64,000 nt of DNA from Caulobacteraceae bacterium UBA5005 (GCA_002398405.1 DGYN01000062.1:1-64000); one strand, 5' to 3'; positions 15,394-25,659 are shown, counted from the first letter of the stretch. Program-made: numbers and translations. Notes: generated by a model from the letters alone, not told the origin.

Positions 15394-16320
15394 CTAGAAG
15401 GCGTTGAAGCACCACGCCAGGATCGCCTTTTGGGCATGGATGCGGTTTTCCGCCTCGTCCCAGGCAAGCGACTGCGGGCCGTCGAGCACCGCGTCGACAA
15501 CCTCTTCGCCGCGATGGGCGGGGAGGCAATGCATGAAGGCGGCGTCCTTGGCGGCGATGGCCATGAGGCGCTCGTCCACCTGATAGGGGGAGAGGGCCGC
15601 CATGCGCTGGTCCTTGTCGGTGTCACCCATGGAGACCCAGCAGTCGGCGACCACCAGGTCCGCACCCTCGACGGCGGCGCGGGGATCGCGGGTGACTTCG
15701 ATCATGCCCTGCTCGCTGCGGGCCCGCTCGATGGCGGCCTGGGGCGGGGCGTATTCGTCGGGGGAGGCGATGGTCAGGCGATAGCCGAACTTGGGCGCGG
15801 CGTGGATGAAGCTGGCGCAGACGTTGTTGCCGTCGCCGACCCAGGCGATGGTCCGGCCCTTGAGCGAGCCCCTGGCCTCTTCGAAGGTCATCAGGTCGGC
15901 CATGATCTGGCAGGGGTGGCTCTCGTCGGTCAGGCCGTTGATCACCGGCACGGTGGAGACGGCGGCGAAGCGTTCGACGGTCTCGTGGGCGTTGGCGCGG
16001 ATCATCACCGCATCGACCATGCGGCAGAGCACGCGCGCGGTGTCCTCCACCGTCTCGCCCCGGCCAAGCTGGGTGTCGTTGGCGGTGGTGATGATCGAGG
16101 CGCCGCCGAGCTGGCGCATGGCCGCGTCGAAGGAAAAGCGGGTGCGGGTGGAGTTCTTTTCAAAGACCATGGCCAGAGTCCGTTCGGCCGCCGGCCGGTC
16201 GGCGTCAACCTTGCCCTTGGTCCAGCCGGCGCGGGCCTTCTTGCGGGCGTGGGCATCGTCGAGGATGGCGCGCAGTGTCGAGGCGTCGAGGCGCCACAGG
16301 TCGAGGAAATGCCGGGTCAT
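15394..16320 (-). CDS. argF: Ornithine carbamoyltransferase
   Basis: Forms citrulline from ornithine and carbamoyl phosphate in arginine synthesis. The 308-residue length is normal for the anabolic enzyme. The carbamoyl-phosphate motif STRT is at residues 57-60, followed by [12 protein letters not shown], the ornithine-binding segment [10 protein letters not shown] and the catalytic [13 protein letters not shown]. Its ATG overlaps the argD stop by four bases (16317-16320), so the two are coupled. Confidence 0.96.
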   Translation of the reverse strand: MTRHFLDLWRLDASTLRAILDDAHARKKARAGWTKGKVDADRPAAERTLAMVFEKNSTRTRFSFDAAMRQLGGASIITTANDTQLGRGETVEDTARVLCRMVDAVMIRANAHETVERFAAVSTVPVINGLTDESHPCQIMADLMTFEEARGSLKGRTIAWVGDGNNVCASFIHAAPKFGYRLTIASPDEYAPPQAAIERARSEQGMIEVTRDPRAAVEGADLVVADCWVSMGDTDKDQRMAALSPYQVDERLMAIAAKDAAFMHCLPAHRGEEVVDAVLDGPQSLAWDEAENRIHAQKAILAWCFNAF

Positions 16321-17522
16321 GCGGCGGCGGCCTTACGAGCCCGCTCGCAGGTCTTCTCCAGCCGTTCGATCGCCTGGCGGGCCTCGTCGATCGTCATGTT
16401 GAGGGCCGGCACCAAGCGGATGCAGTTGTCGCCGCCGCCGGCGATCAAGAGGCCCTCGTCGCGGGCCATCTGCATGAAGTCGCGGTTGTTGGGGATGACC
16501 TTTACGCCGATCAGCAGGCCCTTGCCGCGGATGTCGACGATGATGTCGGAATAGCGGTCCCGCAGGCCGGCCAGCTGCTGGTTCAGATAGCCCGCGACGT
16601 TGCGGACGTTGCCCAGCAAAGCGTCGGTGTTGATCTCATCGAAGGCCGCGATGCCGACCGCCATGGCCAGCGGATTGCCGCCATAGGTCGAGCCGTGGGT
16701 GCCGGGAACCATGCCGCCGGCGGCCTCATGGGTGGCGAGCAGGGCGCCCAGGGGAAAGCCGTTACCGATGGCCTTGGCGACGGCCATGATGTCGGGCTCT
16801 GTTCCCTCCGCCCAGTCGTGGGCGAAGAGGCGGCCGGTGCGGCCCATGCCGCACTGGATTTCGTCGTAGATCAGCAGGATCCCGGCGCCGGTGCAGATTT
16901 GGCGAAGCTCGCGAAGCTGGGTGTCGCTCAGCGCCCGCGCGCCGCCCTCGCCCTGCACGGGCTCGATGATCACGCCGGCGGTGGTCGGACCGATCAGGGC
17001 CTTAAGCGCTTCCCAGTCGCCGAAGGTGGACTGGATATAGCCGGGCAGGCGCGGGCCGAAGCCCTCCAGATAGGCGGCGTTGCCCGAGGCGTTGACGGCG
17101 GCGTAGCTGCGGCCGTGGAAGGAGCCGTCGAAGCCGATGATGTCGATCTTCTCAGGATTACCCTTGGCGAAGTGGTAGCGGCGCGCAGCCTTGAGCGCGA
17201 GCTCGATGCTTTCCGTGCCCGAGTTGGTGAAGAACACCACATCGGCAAAGCTGGCGTCGGTCAGGCGCTTGGCCAGCGCCTCCTGTCCCGGGATCTGGAA
17301 GATGTTGGAGACGTGCCACAGCTTGTTCGCCTGCTCGGTCAGGGCGGCGATGAGCTTTGGATTGGCATGGCCCAGACCCGTGGTGGCGATCCCCGCCACG
17401 CAGTCGAGATAGGCCGTTCCATCGGCGGTGTAGAGCCAGACGCCCTCGCCTCGCTCGAAGGCCAGACTCGCACGGCTATAGACCCCCATCAGATGGGTTG
17501 AGCTTTGCGGCGTGGCGGGCAT
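16317..17522 (-). CDS. argD: Acetylornithine aminotransferase
   Basis: Class-III PLP aminotransferase; makes N-acetylornithine from its semialdehyde, and may also act on succinyldiaminopimelate. The start is the ATG at 17522 (MPATPQSS), which follows a strong GGGAGG site; the longer frame begins only with TTG. Clear blocks are [43 protein letters not shown] and the PLP-lysine segment [14 protein letters not shown]. It heads argD-argF-hslO. A strong hairpin lies in its leader (17547-17567). Confidence 0.94.
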   Translation of the reverse strand: MPATPQSSTHLMGVYSRASLAFERGEGVWLYTADGTAYLDCVAGIATTGLGHANPKLIAALTEQANKLWHVSNIFQIPGQEALAKRLTDASFADVVFFTNSGTESIELALKAARRYHFAKGNPEKIDIIGFDGSFHGRSYAAVNASGNAAYLEGFGPRLPGYIQSTFGDWEALKALIGPTTAGVIIEPVQGEGGARALSDTQLRELRQICTGAGILLIYDEIQCGMGRTGRLFAHDWAEGTEPDIMAVAKAIGNGFPLGALLATHEAAGGMVPGTHGSTYGGNPLAMAVGIAAFDEINTDALLGNVRNVAGYLNQQLAGLRDRYSDIIVDIRGKGLLIGVKVIPNNRDFMQMARDEGLLIAGGGDNCIRLVPALNMTIDEARQAIERLEKTCERARKAAAA

Positions 17523-17546
17523 GAGCGGCCTCCCCAAACGTCAAAG

Positions 17547-17567
17547 CCCCGCAAGGGTTTTGCGGGG
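17547..17567 (-). promoter_or_regulatory. Hairpin in the argD leader
   Basis: CCCCGCAA and TTGCGGGG form a perfect 8-bp stem with a 5-base loop, 25 bases upstream of the argD start. On the minus strand it is followed by CTTTG, so it looks like a weak terminator just before the ribosome site. It could attenuate argD or end a transcript. No leader peptide was identified. Confidence 0.4.
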
Positions 17568-17790
17568 ACAGGAAAGCGTCGCCTTTTCGGGAAAACTGTC
17601 CGGATTGTCAATGAAGGGCGGCGGCCAAAGCCAGCGCAATTCTTGTTTCCGCCCGGGAACAGGAAGAGCGGCCGGCTCCTTATTCCGGAAAAGCTTCATC
17701 AGGAGGAATGGGGCCGCATTCAGATAATGTCGATGGGAATGATCGATTTAATCGTCTTAAAGCCCATGATCGAAGGCGGAGGAGTTTCTC

Positions 17791-18813
17791 ATGATCAGTC
17801 GCAGGATTTTCGGTGCGAGCGCGCTGGCGCTCGTGGCGGCCGGGTGCGGCCGGTCGGCCGGGAAGGGCGGGGGCGGGCCCATCAAGCTCTTGAACGTTTC
17901 CTACGATCCGACGCGCGAGCTGTATCGCGCGGTCAACGAGGCCTTCATCAAGGTCTGGGCCGCCGGGCACGGCGGTCAGGTACTGGAAATCGAAATGTCG
18001 CACGGCGGCTCCGGCAGCCAGGCGCGCGCGGTGATCGACGGCCTGAAGGCCAGCGTCGTCACCCTGGCCGTGCCGCACGACATCGACAATATCGCCAAGC
18101 AGGGCCTCATCGACGCTGGGTGGCGCAGCCGCCTGCCGCACAATTCCGCCCCCTACACCTCGACCATCGTTTTCCTGGTCCGCAAGGGAAATCCCAAGGG
18201 CGTCAAGGACTGGGGCGACCTGATCAAGCCGGGCGTCAAGGTCATCACGCCGAACCCGAAAACCTCGGGCGGCGCCCGCTGGAACTATCTCGCCGCCTAT
18301 GGCTGGGCCCTGCGCCAGCCGGGCGCCGCCGATCAGAGCGCCCAGGACTTCGTCAAGAAGCTCTACGCCAACGTTCCGGTGCTCGACACCGGCGCGCGGG
18401 GATCGACCACCACCTTCGTGCAACGCGGGATCGGCGACGTTTTGCTGACCTGGGAGAACGAGGCGCATCTGGCGCTGGCCGAAGACGGGGCGGGCAATTT
18501 CGAGATCGTCGCCCCGTCGGTGAGCATACTCGCCGAGCCGGCGGTCGCCTTAGTCGACAAGAACCTGGCCGATGAAGGACAGCGCGCCCTGGCTGAAGCC
18601 TATCTGCGCTTCCTCTATACGCCCGAGGGCCAGACCATTGCGGCCAAGGCCTTCTATCGCCCGACGGACCCGGCGGTCATCGCCGCCACGGCGAGCCAAT
18701 TTCCGCAGATTCCCCTGATCCGCACGGATGAGGTCTTTGGTCCCTGGGCCGACATCCACGCCAAGCACTTCGCCGAGGGCGGGGTGTTCGACAAGATCTC
18801 GCAGAAAACCTAG
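17791..18813 (+). CDS. Sulfate-binding lipoprotein of the sulfate ABC transporter
   Basis: Captures sulfate in the periplasm for the CysTWA transporter. The 340-residue protein has a lipoprotein signal ending LVAAGC, so it is probably membrane-tethered rather than free. Family segments are [25 protein letters not shown] (the binding loop), [17 protein letters not shown] and the sulfate-ligand loop [14 protein letters not shown] with Ser159-Gly160-Gly161. An AGGAG site precedes the ATG. The stop codon abuts the cysT start. A diverged paralogue is coded at 35951-36907. Confidence 0.93.
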   Translation: MISRRIFGASALALVAAGCGRSAGKGGGGPIKLLNVSYDPTRELYRAVNEAFIKVWAAGHGGQVLEIEMSHGGSGSQARAVIDGLKASVVTLAVPHDIDNIAKQGLIDAGWRSRLPHNSAPYTSTIVFLVRKGNPKGVKDWGDLIKPGVKVITPNPKTSGGARWNYLAAYGWALRQPGAADQSAQDFVKKLYANVPVLDTGARGSTTTFVQRGIGDVLLTWENEAHLALAEDGAGNFEIVAPSVSILAEPAVALVDKNLADEGQRALAEAYLRFLYTPEGQTIAAKAFYRPTDPAVIAATASQFPQIPLIRTDEVFGPWADIHAKHFAEGGVFDKISQKT

Positions 18814-19662
18814 ATGACCGACGCCGTCGCGCGCCGCTGGCGCTTTGTCGAGCCCAGCGCCCTGCCCGGCTTCAAACCGGCCATGGGCTTCACCATGGTC
18901 TATCTGTCCTTCTTCCTGTTGCTGCCTCTGGCGGCCCTGATCCTGCGCCCGTGGGAGCACGGCTGGGATCATGTCTGGAAGGTGATCAGCGCGCCCCGCA
19001 CCCTCGACGCCCTGAAGCTCAGCTTCGGGGCGGCCTTCTTCGCCGCCTGCATAAATGCGGTGTTCGGGACCATCGTCGCCTGGGTGCTGGTGCGTTACGA
19101 CTTCTTTGGCCGCCGGCTGCTGGACGCCTTCGTCGATCTGCCCTTCGCCCTGCCGACCGCCGTGGCGGGGATATCGCTCGCCGCCATCTATGCGCCGAAC
19201 GGCATGGTCGGGAAGGTATTCGCCCCCCACGACATCATGATCGCCTACACCCCGATCGGGGTGATGATCGCGCTTATCTTCGTCGGCTTTCCCTTCGTGG
19301 TCCGGTCGATCCAGCCCGTGCTGGAAGACATGTCCGTCGAGGTTGAGGAAGCCGCCGCGACGCTGGGCGCCGGCCGCATCCGGACCATCATCCAGGTGGT
19401 CTTCCCGGTTATCTTCCCGGCCCTGACGGCGGGCTTTTCCCTGGCCTTCGCCCGGGCGGTCGGGGAGTACGGGTCGGTCATCTTCATCGCCGGCAATATC
19501 CAGAACGTCACCGAGATCGCGCCGCTCCTGATCGTCATGCGGCTGGAGGAATTCGACTACGCGGGCGCGGCGGCGGTGGGCCTGGTCATGCTGACCCTTT
19601 CGGTCGTGCTGCTCTTCGTCCTCAACCTGATCCAGTCCTGGATCTCGCGGAGGGGCGCCTAG
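18814..19662 (+). CDS. cysT: Sulfate ABC transporter permease CysT
   Basis: Inner-membrane permease subunit. The 282-residue protein has about six membrane helices and the binding-protein-dependent permease loop [20 protein letters not shown]. The PTAVAGISLAAIY and ARAVGEYGSVIFIAGN segments are typical of CysT/CysU. It begins immediately after the stop codon of the binding-protein gene and is followed without gap by cysW. Confidence 0.95.
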   Translation: MTDAVARRWRFVEPSALPGFKPAMGFTMVYLSFFLLLPLAALILRPWEHGWDHVWKVISAPRTLDALKLSFGAAFFAACINAVFGTIVAWVLVRYDFFGRRLLDAFVDLPFALPTAVAGISLAAIYAPNGMVGKVFAPHDIMIAYTPIGVMIALIFVGFPFVVRSIQPVLEDMSVEVEEAAATLGAGRIRTIIQVVFPVIFPALTAGFSLAFARAVGEYGSVIFIAGNIQNVTEIAPLLIVMRLEEFDYAGAAAVGLVMLTLSVVLLFVLNLIQSWISRRGA

Positions 19663-20523
19663 ATGTATCTTTCCAGACCCGCCAAGAACCCGGCCCGCCG
19701 CGACCCGACCCTGCTGGCGGGCGTGATGATCGGCGTCGCCATCATCTATCTGGTGTTCGTCCTCTTCCTGCCCCTGTTCACGGTGTTCTTCGAGGCCCTG
19801 CGCAAGGGGTTCGGCGACTACTTCAGGGGGCTGGCCGACCGGGACGCCCTGTCAGCCATCAAGCTGACCCTGCTGATCGCCGCCATCGCGGCGCCGCTGA
19901 ATACCGTGTTCGGCCTCGCCGCCGCCTGGTGCGTCACCAAGTTTGAGTTCTTCGGCAAAAACGTCCTTTTGACCCTGATCGACCTGCCGTTTTCGATCTC
20001 GCCGGTCATATCGGGCCTGGTCTACGTCCTGCTCTACGGGGCCAACGGCTGGTTTGGGCCGACCCTGGACGCCTGGGGAATCCAGATCATCTTCACCGTC
20101 ACCGGCATCGTCCTGGCCACCACCCTGGTCACCCTGCCCTTCGTGGCGCGGGAGCTCATTCCCCTGATGCAGGGACAGGGCACGGACGAGGAGGCGGCGG
20201 CGGCGACCCTGGGCGCCGGCGGCCTGCGCACCTTCTTCCTGGTCACCCTTCCCAATATCAAATGGGGCCTGATGTACGGGGTCCTGCTCTGCACCGCCCG
20301 GGCCATGGGCGAGTTCGGCGCCGTGGCCGTGGTCAGCGGCAAGATCCGCGGCCAGACCGCCACCATGCCCCTGCAGGTGGAGATCCTCTACAACGAGTAC
20401 AACTTCGTCGCCGCCTTCGCGGTGGCCTCTCTGCTCGCCCTCTTCGCCCTCATCACCCTGGCCGTGAAGACCTTCCTCGAGGCGCGCTTCGCCCACGAGC
20501 TTGCCGCGCAGCGCTGGCGATAA
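19663..20523 (+). CDS. cysW: Sulfate ABC transporter permease CysW
   Basis: Second inner-membrane permease subunit, 286 residues with about six helices. Diagnostic segments are [20 protein letters not shown], the EAA loop [16 protein letters not shown], and [20 protein letters not shown] near the end, which is characteristic of CysW. It forms the channel with CysT. Its ATG directly follows the cysT stop, and cysA starts 13 bases after its end. Confidence 0.95.
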   Translation: MYLSRPAKNPARRDPTLLAGVMIGVAIIYLVFVLFLPLFTVFFEALRKGFGDYFRGLADRDALSAIKLTLLIAAIAAPLNTVFGLAAAWCVTKFEFFGKNVLLTLIDLPFSISPVISGLVYVLLYGANGWFGPTLDAWGIQIIFTVTGIVLATTLVTLPFVARELIPLMQGQGTDEEAAAATLGAGGLRTFFLVTLPNIKWGLMYGVLLCTARAMGEFGAVAVVSGKIRGQTATMPLQVEILYNEYNFVAAFAVASLLALFALITLAVKTFLEARFAHELAAQRWR

Positions 20524-20536
20524 GGAAAACCAGATC

Positions 20537-21577
20537 ATGTCCCTTGAAGTCACCGGCGTTCGGAAATCCTTCGGCCGCTTCCCGGCCCTCGATGATGTTT
20601 CTCTGCTGGCGGAGAACGGCGAATTCCTGGCCCTGCTCGGACCCTCGGGGTCGGGCAAGACCACCCTGCTGCGCGTCATCGCCGGACTTGAGGAGGCTGA
20701 GACCGGATCGGTGCGGTTCGGCGATGAGGACCTCTTGGCCAAGCCCGTCCGCCAGCGCGGCATCGGCCTTGTCTTCCAGCACTACGCCCTTTTCCGGCAT
20801 ATGACCGCCGCCCAGAACATCGCCTTCGGCATCAAGTCCAAGCCCCGCGCCGTCCGGCCATCGGCGAACCAGATCAAGGCCAAGGTCGAAGAGCTATTGA
20901 ACCTCGTCCAGCTTGAGGGCCTCGGCGGCCGTTATCCGAGCCAGCTCTCCGGCGGCCAACGGCAACGGGTGGCGCTCGCCCGGGCCCTGGCCATCGAGCC
21001 CAAGATCCTGCTGCTGGACGAGCCGTTCGGCGCCCTGGACGCCAAGGTTAGGCGCGGCCTTCGCCGCTGGCTGCGCGAACTGCATGAGCGCACGGGCCTG
21101 ACCACCATCTTCGTCACCCACGACCAGGAAGAGGCCCTGGAGCTGGCCGACCGGGTGGCGATCCTGAAAGACGGCAAGGTCGAGCAGATCGGCACGCCCG
21201 AGGAGCTTTATCACGACCCGGCCAGCGCCTTTGTCTTCGACTTCCTCGGCGACAGCATCCAGATGGCCTGTGAGGTCAAGGGCGGCATGGCTGTCATCGG
21301 CGGCGTCAGCGCGCCGATCATCGGTCAGAAGCCCGACAAGGACGGCCCTGCCACGGCCTATATCCGCCCCGACGGCTTCCAGATCGGACCCAAGGACGGC
21401 GAAGGCCTGGGGGCCCGCATCCGCGATGTCCTCTTGGCCGGACCCGACGCCCGCATCGACTGCGTCATCGACAACGACGGCGCCGTCGAGGTCCGCGTTC
21501 CGCACAAGGCCGCCAAGGGCCTCGCGCCCAAGGACCGCATCACGCTCAAGGCCCGGGCCGTGCGAGTCTGGGCATAA
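20537..21577 (+). CDS. cysA: Sulfate/thiosulfate ABC transporter ATPase
   Basis: ATP-hydrolysing subunit of the sulfate importer, 346 residues. Walker A GPSGSGKT (residues 35-42), the Q-loop in [10 protein letters not shown], the signature [16 protein letters not shown], Walker [13 protein letters not shown] and the switch histidine in [11 protein letters not shown] are all intact. The C-terminal about 100 residues form the regulatory beta domain ([11 protein letters not shown]). The ATG at 20537 follows an AAGGAAAA site and fits the family N-terminus. An Rrf2 regulator follows 56 bases downstream. Confidence 0.95.
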   Translation: MSLEVTGVRKSFGRFPALDDVSLLAENGEFLALLGPSGSGKTTLLRVIAGLEEAETGSVRFGDEDLLAKPVRQRGIGLVFQHYALFRHMTAAQNIAFGIKSKPRAVRPSANQIKAKVEELLNLVQLEGLGGRYPSQLSGGQRQRVALARALAIEPKILLLDEPFGALDAKVRRGLRRWLRELHERTGLTTIFVTHDQEEALELADRVAILKDGKVEQIGTPEELYHDPASAFVFDFLGDSIQMACEVKGGMAVIGGVSAPIIGQKPDKDGPATAYIRPDGFQIGPKDGEGLGARIRDVLLAGPDARIDCVIDNDGAVEVRVPHKAAKGLAPKDRITLKARAVRVWA

Positions 21578-21633
21578 GGATTGCGGACCCCCGCCTGATT
21601 GCCTTAGTCAGGTCGGCGGGCCCAAGGACGACG

Positions 21634-22092
21634 ATGCTCACCAGTAAAGCCAAGTACGCGCTGCGCGCCATGATCGACCTCGCCGGCCAGCCGGGCGATC
21701 AGCCGCGCCGGCCGGTGTTTATCGCCGATGTCGCCAGGCGTCAGGACATTCCGCGCCGCTTTTTGGAGAACATCCTCCTGGAGCTGCGCAAGCACGGCAT
21801 GGTGGTCAGCCATCGCGGCAAGGCGGGGGGCTACGCCCTGGCCAAGGAGCCGGAACTGATCACTTTCGCCGACATCATCCGCGCCATCGACGGGCCCCTG
21901 GCCCTGACCCCCTGCACCAGCGCCACCGCCTATCGCCGCTGCGAGGACTGCCTGGGTGAGGACGCCTGCGCGCTCCGCCAGACCCTGACCCTGGTGCGAG
22001 ACGCCTCCGCCGCCATCCTCGAGAACGCCACCCTGGCCCAGGCCGCCTGGGGCGCGGGCCCGGGCGCGGACAAGACCTCCTCCGCGGCCTGA
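21634..22092 (+). CDS. Rrf2-family regulator with four cysteines
   Basis: A 152-residue winged-helix regulator. The N-terminus (MLTSKAKYALRAMIDLA), RRFLENILLELRKHGMVVSHRG and GGYALAKEPELITFADIIRAIDG are typical of Rrf2. Cysteines at 94, 103, 106 and 112 (LTPCTSATAYRRCEDCLGED) are more than the three of IscR and could hold an iron-sulfur cluster or sense redox. Position directly after cysA suggests control of sulfur uptake, as CymR does in Firmicutes; this is inferred from context. It shares one base with the SET gene (TGATG). Confidence 0.88.
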   Translation: MLTSKAKYALRAMIDLAGQPGDQPRRPVFIADVARRQDIPRRFLENILLELRKHGMVVSHRGKAGGYALAKEPELITFADIIRAIDGPLALTPCTSATAYRRCEDCLGEDACALRQTLTLVRDASAAILENATLAQAAWGAGPGADKTSSAA

Positions 22093-22478
22093 TGCTGGTC
22101 GTCGAGACCGAGCTCAAGATAAGCCCCATCGCCGGGATCGGCGTCTTCGCCAGGGGTCCGGCCGCCAAGGGCGCTCTGGTCTGGACCTATGACGAGCGCA
22201 TCGATCGCACCCTTGATCCGCGGGCCTTGAAGACCCTGCCCGATCACGTGCGCCAGGCCCTGATCACTCATACGACCTGGCATGAGGGCCGCGGGGTTCA
22301 TGTGGTGTGGGGCGATAACGCCAAGTTCCTGAACCACGCGGACGATCCGAACCTCGCCTTCGCGGGCGCGGGCTTCGAAGACGCCGTCGCGGCGCGGGAC
22401 ATCGCCGCGGGCGAGGAACTGACCGCCGACTACCGGGTGATCTGCGACCACGTCCGGATGAACGGCAACCGGTTTTAG
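22092..22478 (+). CDS. SET-domain protein
   Basis: A 128-residue protein that is essentially a minimal SET domain: GIGVFARGPAAKGALVW at the start, the pseudoknot motif FLNHADDPN (79-87) and GEELTADYRV (107-116) with the catalytic-type tyrosine. SET proteins are usually S-adenosylmethionine-dependent lysine methyltransferases. There is no post-SET cysteine cluster. The start overlaps the Rrf2 stop, so the two are co-translated; the substrate could be any basic protein. Confidence 0.85.
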   Translation: MLVVETELKISPIAGIGVFARGPAAKGALVWTYDERIDRTLDPRALKTLPDHVRQALITHTTWHEGRGVHVVWGDNAKFLNHADDPNLAFAGAGFEDAVAARDIAAGEELTADYRVICDHVRMNGNRF

Positions 22479-23299
22479 TTCCCCGGCCGGAACGGCGAGT
22501 CGCGCCCGTTGCCCTTCGGCGGCTCGATGGCGCGGACCGGCGGCGGCGGCTCGATATAGTTGGGCGGGGTGTAGGCTTCGAGATTGATCTCGGGCTCGCG
22601 CTCGCCGGCCAGCATGGAGAGCTGGCCCTTCATGCGGCCGTCCGCGGCCCGGGCCGCTTCCTCCCGCCGCGCCGGGGCGCCGAGGATGGTGGTCATGGCG
22701 ATCTCGCGCGGGGCCGATCCCTCGGTGGTCAGGCCGCCGACGATCCAGTCCTCCGGGCCCAGCGTCACCACCGCCGTGGCGGCGAAGGGCTGCATAGGCG
22801 GCAGGGCGCCCGCCATGGCCCGGCCGGCCGGGGTCAGGGCCGGCGTGACCTCGATCTCCACCTCGCAGCCGTTGGCGGCCAGGGCGGCGGGGGTCTTGCA
22901 GTCGACGAGCGGCTCGCCGGTGACCTTGGCCTCGAACCAGGGCTCATCGGGATTGGCCAGGATGTCGTTGGCGGACTTGGACAGGGTGAAGGCCGCGCGG
23001 GTAGCGAACTGGGCGCCAGACATCTCCAGAAGGCCGCGCTGCTGCAGCCACCAGTTCACAGGCTCGGGCGTTCCGTCGAGGTTGATGATCAGCGTGTCCC
23101 AGCCAACCTGCGCCTCGCCCGAGGCGGCGCGCAGCAGGCCCATGATCGCCGCGGCGGGCTCATTCATCTGGTCTTCGATCGCGAGCGCGACGGCGTCGAG
23201 GGCTTCCTCGTCGATCTGGTCGGGCCCGCCCGGCTGGCAGGCGCCCAGACCCGTTACAAGACCGGTCGCGAGCAGCAGGGCGGCGATCGTTCTGCGCAT
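22475..23299 (-). CDS. Uncharacterised lipoprotein
   Basis: A 274-residue protein with a lipoprotein signal (lipobox in TGLGAC, Cys21). The mature part alternates acidic helices (DEEALDAVALAIEDQMNEP) with a likely beta region (around QVGWDTLIINLDG and AATAVVTLGPEDWIVGG), with one cysteine pair candidate (DCKTPAALAANGCEVE). The C-terminus is proline-rich (IEPPPPVRAIEPPKG). No family was recognised. The 3' end overlaps the SET gene tail to tail by four bases, and the ABC-2 permease lies 12 bases upstream on the same strand, so the two may be co-transcribed. Confidence 0.75.
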   Translation of the reverse strand: MRRTIAALLLATGLVTGLGACQPGGPDQIDEEALDAVALAIEDQMNEPAAAIMGLLRAASGEAQVGWDTLIINLDGTPEPVNWWLQQRGLLEMSGAQFATRAAFTLSKSANDILANPDEPWFEAKVTGEPLVDCKTPAALAANGCEVEIEVTPALTPAGRAMAGALPPMQPFAATAVVTLGPEDWIVGGLTTEGSAPREIAMTTILGAPARREEAARAADGRMKGQLSMLAGEREPEINLEAYTPPNYIEPPPPVRAIEPPKGNGRDSPFRPGN

Positions 23300-23311
23300 C
23301 TCCCCTCCCCG

Positions 23312-24118
23312 TCAGCTCTTCAGCCGGTAGCCCGTATGGAACAGCGACCAGCCGGCGATCGCAAGAATCACGTTCAGGACCGCGACCACAATCACTCCGA
23401 TCATCAGCGAGCCGTCGGCCACCCCCAGGAACCCGTAGCGGAAGCCGTCGATCAGATAGAAGAACGGGTTCCAGTGACTGAGGGTGTGGAAGGGCTCGGG
23501 CAGCCGGTCCACCAGATAGAAGGTCCCCGACAGGAAGGTCATCGGCATGACCAGGAAGTTCGTCACCGCCGCCAGATGATCAAACTTCTCTGACCAAAGG
23601 CCCGTGAAGATGCCCAGGAGCGCCAGCATCAGGGCCGCGCCAAAGCCGAAATAGAGGATGGCCCAGAGATGGGCGACGCCGAAGGGGGCGAAGAACCAGA
23701 CCGCCACCGCCGTGATCAGCCCGACAAACACCCCCCGCGTCACGGCCCCGGCCGCAAAGCCGCTCGCCAGCTCCACCGACGACAGCGGGGGCGTGAGGAA
23801 GTCGGGAGTCAGGCCCATCATCTTGGCCTGCAGGATCGAGGACGAGGAATTGGCGAAGGCGTTGTTGAGGATGGCCATCATGATCAGGCCCGGACCGATG
23901 AAGTGGGCGAAGTCGACGCCGGGCAGCATCTGGCGATCCGTGCCGATCGCGACCACGAAGACCAGCATGTAGAGCAGCGTGGTGACCACGGGCGCCAGCA
24001 CCGTCTGCAGCCCCACCTTCCAGAACCGCTTCACCTCCCGCAGATAGAGGGTCCAGACGCCGATCCAGTTGGCGCCTGGATATTTGCGCGGGGCGGGAGG
24101 GGTGACGGCTTCGCTCAT
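23312..24118 (-). CDS. ABC-2 type transporter permease
   Basis: A 268-residue inner-membrane protein of the ABC-2 exporter class. The ATG at 24118 (MSEAVTPPAPRKYPG) begins the homologous part; the open frame upstream is noise. Features are WTLYLREVKRFWKVG at the N-terminus, about six helices, and the closing FLSGTFYLVDRLPEPFHTLS with NPFFYLIDGFRYGFLG, the pattern of NodJ/DrrB-like permeases. No ATPase gene is adjacent in the window, so the partner must be coded elsewhere. Substrate unknown. Confidence 0.88.
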   Translation of the reverse strand: MSEAVTPPAPRKYPGANWIGVWTLYLREVKRFWKVGLQTVLAPVVTTLLYMLVFVVAIGTDRQMLPGVDFAHFIGPGLIMMAILNNAFANSSSSILQAKMMGLTPDFLTPPLSSVELASGFAAGAVTRGVFVGLITAVAVWFFAPFGVAHLWAILYFGFGAALMLALLGIFTGLWSEKFDHLAAVTNFLVMPMTFLSGTFYLVDRLPEPFHTLSHWNPFFYLIDGFRYGFLGVADGSLMIGVIVVAVLNVILAIAGWSLFHTGYRLKS

Positions 24119-24262
24119 GGGCCCCTGATGTGCGCCTAGGCAGGGTGCGACGCAAGGAGGGCTGACCGGATAAGTGGCCGCCGGTTCTCCGCCGAAAGCC
24201 CCGCCACGCAGAAAACCGGTTGCCGCCCATCGCGGCAATTGGACACACAAGATGTAGTTCCT

Positions 24263-24271
24263 TGTGGATAG
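24263..24271 (-). promoter_or_regulatory. DnaA-box-like site upstream of gcrA
   Basis: CTATCCACA on the minus strand matches the DnaA box TTATCCACA at 8 of 9 positions. It is about 110 bases before the gcrA start, inside the gap between gcrA and the divergent ABC-2 permease. DnaA activates gcrA in Caulobacter, which makes the site plausible. No GANTC methylation site was seen in this gap. Confidence 0.5.
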
Positions 24272-24378
24272 AGCAATGGCGCCTATTGTGGCCCTTCATA
24301 GAATGTTTACGATATCTGGTAGGCAATGGCGGGTGGCCAGACGCCAAGACACAACATCTAGGTTTGGGAGATGTGGCT

Positions 24379-24873
<495 letters not shown>

Positions 24874-24962
24874 GCCAGACCGTCGGCTACCCGACTCCCT
24901 TAAACCTCGAAATCGGCATAACGTCGTTCACGAGGGATATTTGGACTTGGGGGTAGAACCTT

Positions 24963-25646
24963 ATGCGTAAATTCGCCTATGCGGCGGCGGCGATCGTCGC
25001 GGCTTCACTGCTCGCGCCTGTTTCGGCGCATGCTGGCCTGATCTTTATGGCCAAATCGAATTGGGGCTGCCTGGTGAATTCCGGCGGCTCGGCCGTGCTG
25101 GGCAAGTGCAACAACAGCACGACCATCAACATGCAGTATATTCCGGGAGAGAACGTCTTCTACGGCCCGCTGCGGATGAACGGGGCGTGCCTGGACATCG
25201 TCAACAACCAGCTGCGCTTCGCGGCCTGTAACAACAGCCCTTCCCAAACCTGGAAGCTCAGTGGCAACGGCCAGCTGAACAATTCCTATTCCTGCGTGGT
25301 CGGCAGGGGCAACCAACTGGCGATCATGCCCTGCAACCAAGGGGGGCCGGGCGCGTGGATGTCGAGCGACATCACGCTGTACAGTGTGCCCGCCTCGGCC
25401 TCCATCCCGCCGGGAACCTTGCTGAAGAAGACGCCGCAGGGCCTGACCAACCCGGCGGGGCAAGTCGTCGTAACGGCCGCCTCTCTGGTGGCCGCCGGCG
25501 GCGGTAATCTGGTGGCGGCGGGCGGCGGCAACCTGATCGGCATGGACGGCTCGACCCTGGTCGCCGCCGGCGGCGGCAATCTGGTCGCCGCGGGGGGCGG
25601 CAACGCCGTCGCCGATGCGGCGCGCGCCGGCGCTTTCGGTCAGTAG
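24963..25646 (+). CDS. Secreted lectin-like protein with glycine-rich octapeptide repeats
   Basis: A 227-residue exported protein (signal peptide to about residue 24, AHA). Residues 28-140 look like one ricin-type beta-trefoil with six cysteines (36, 49, 76, 89, 111, 124) in evenly spaced pairs, a CLDIVNNQLRFAACN lobe and a QTW motif (95-97). The C-terminal part has four copies of LVAAGGGN (175-182, 183-190, 199-206, 207-214), arranged as two pairs around LIGMDGST, then AVADAARAGAFGQ. The first part may bind carbohydrate; the repeat could be a flexible or self-assembling tail. It follows gcrA by 89 bases. Function unknown. Confidence 0.78.
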   Translation: MRKFAYAAAAIVAASLLAPVSAHAGLIFMAKSNWGCLVNSGGSAVLGKCNNSTTINMQYIPGENVFYGPLRMNGACLDIVNNQLRFAACNNSPSQTWKLSGNGQLNNSYSCVVGRGNQLAIMPCNQGGPGAWMSSDITLYSVPASASIPPGTLLKKTPQGLTNPAGQVVVTAASLVAAGGGNLVAAGGGNLIGMDGSTLVAAGGGNLVAAGGGNAVADAARAGAFGQ

Positions 25647-25659
25647 CGGTTAATGGGGC

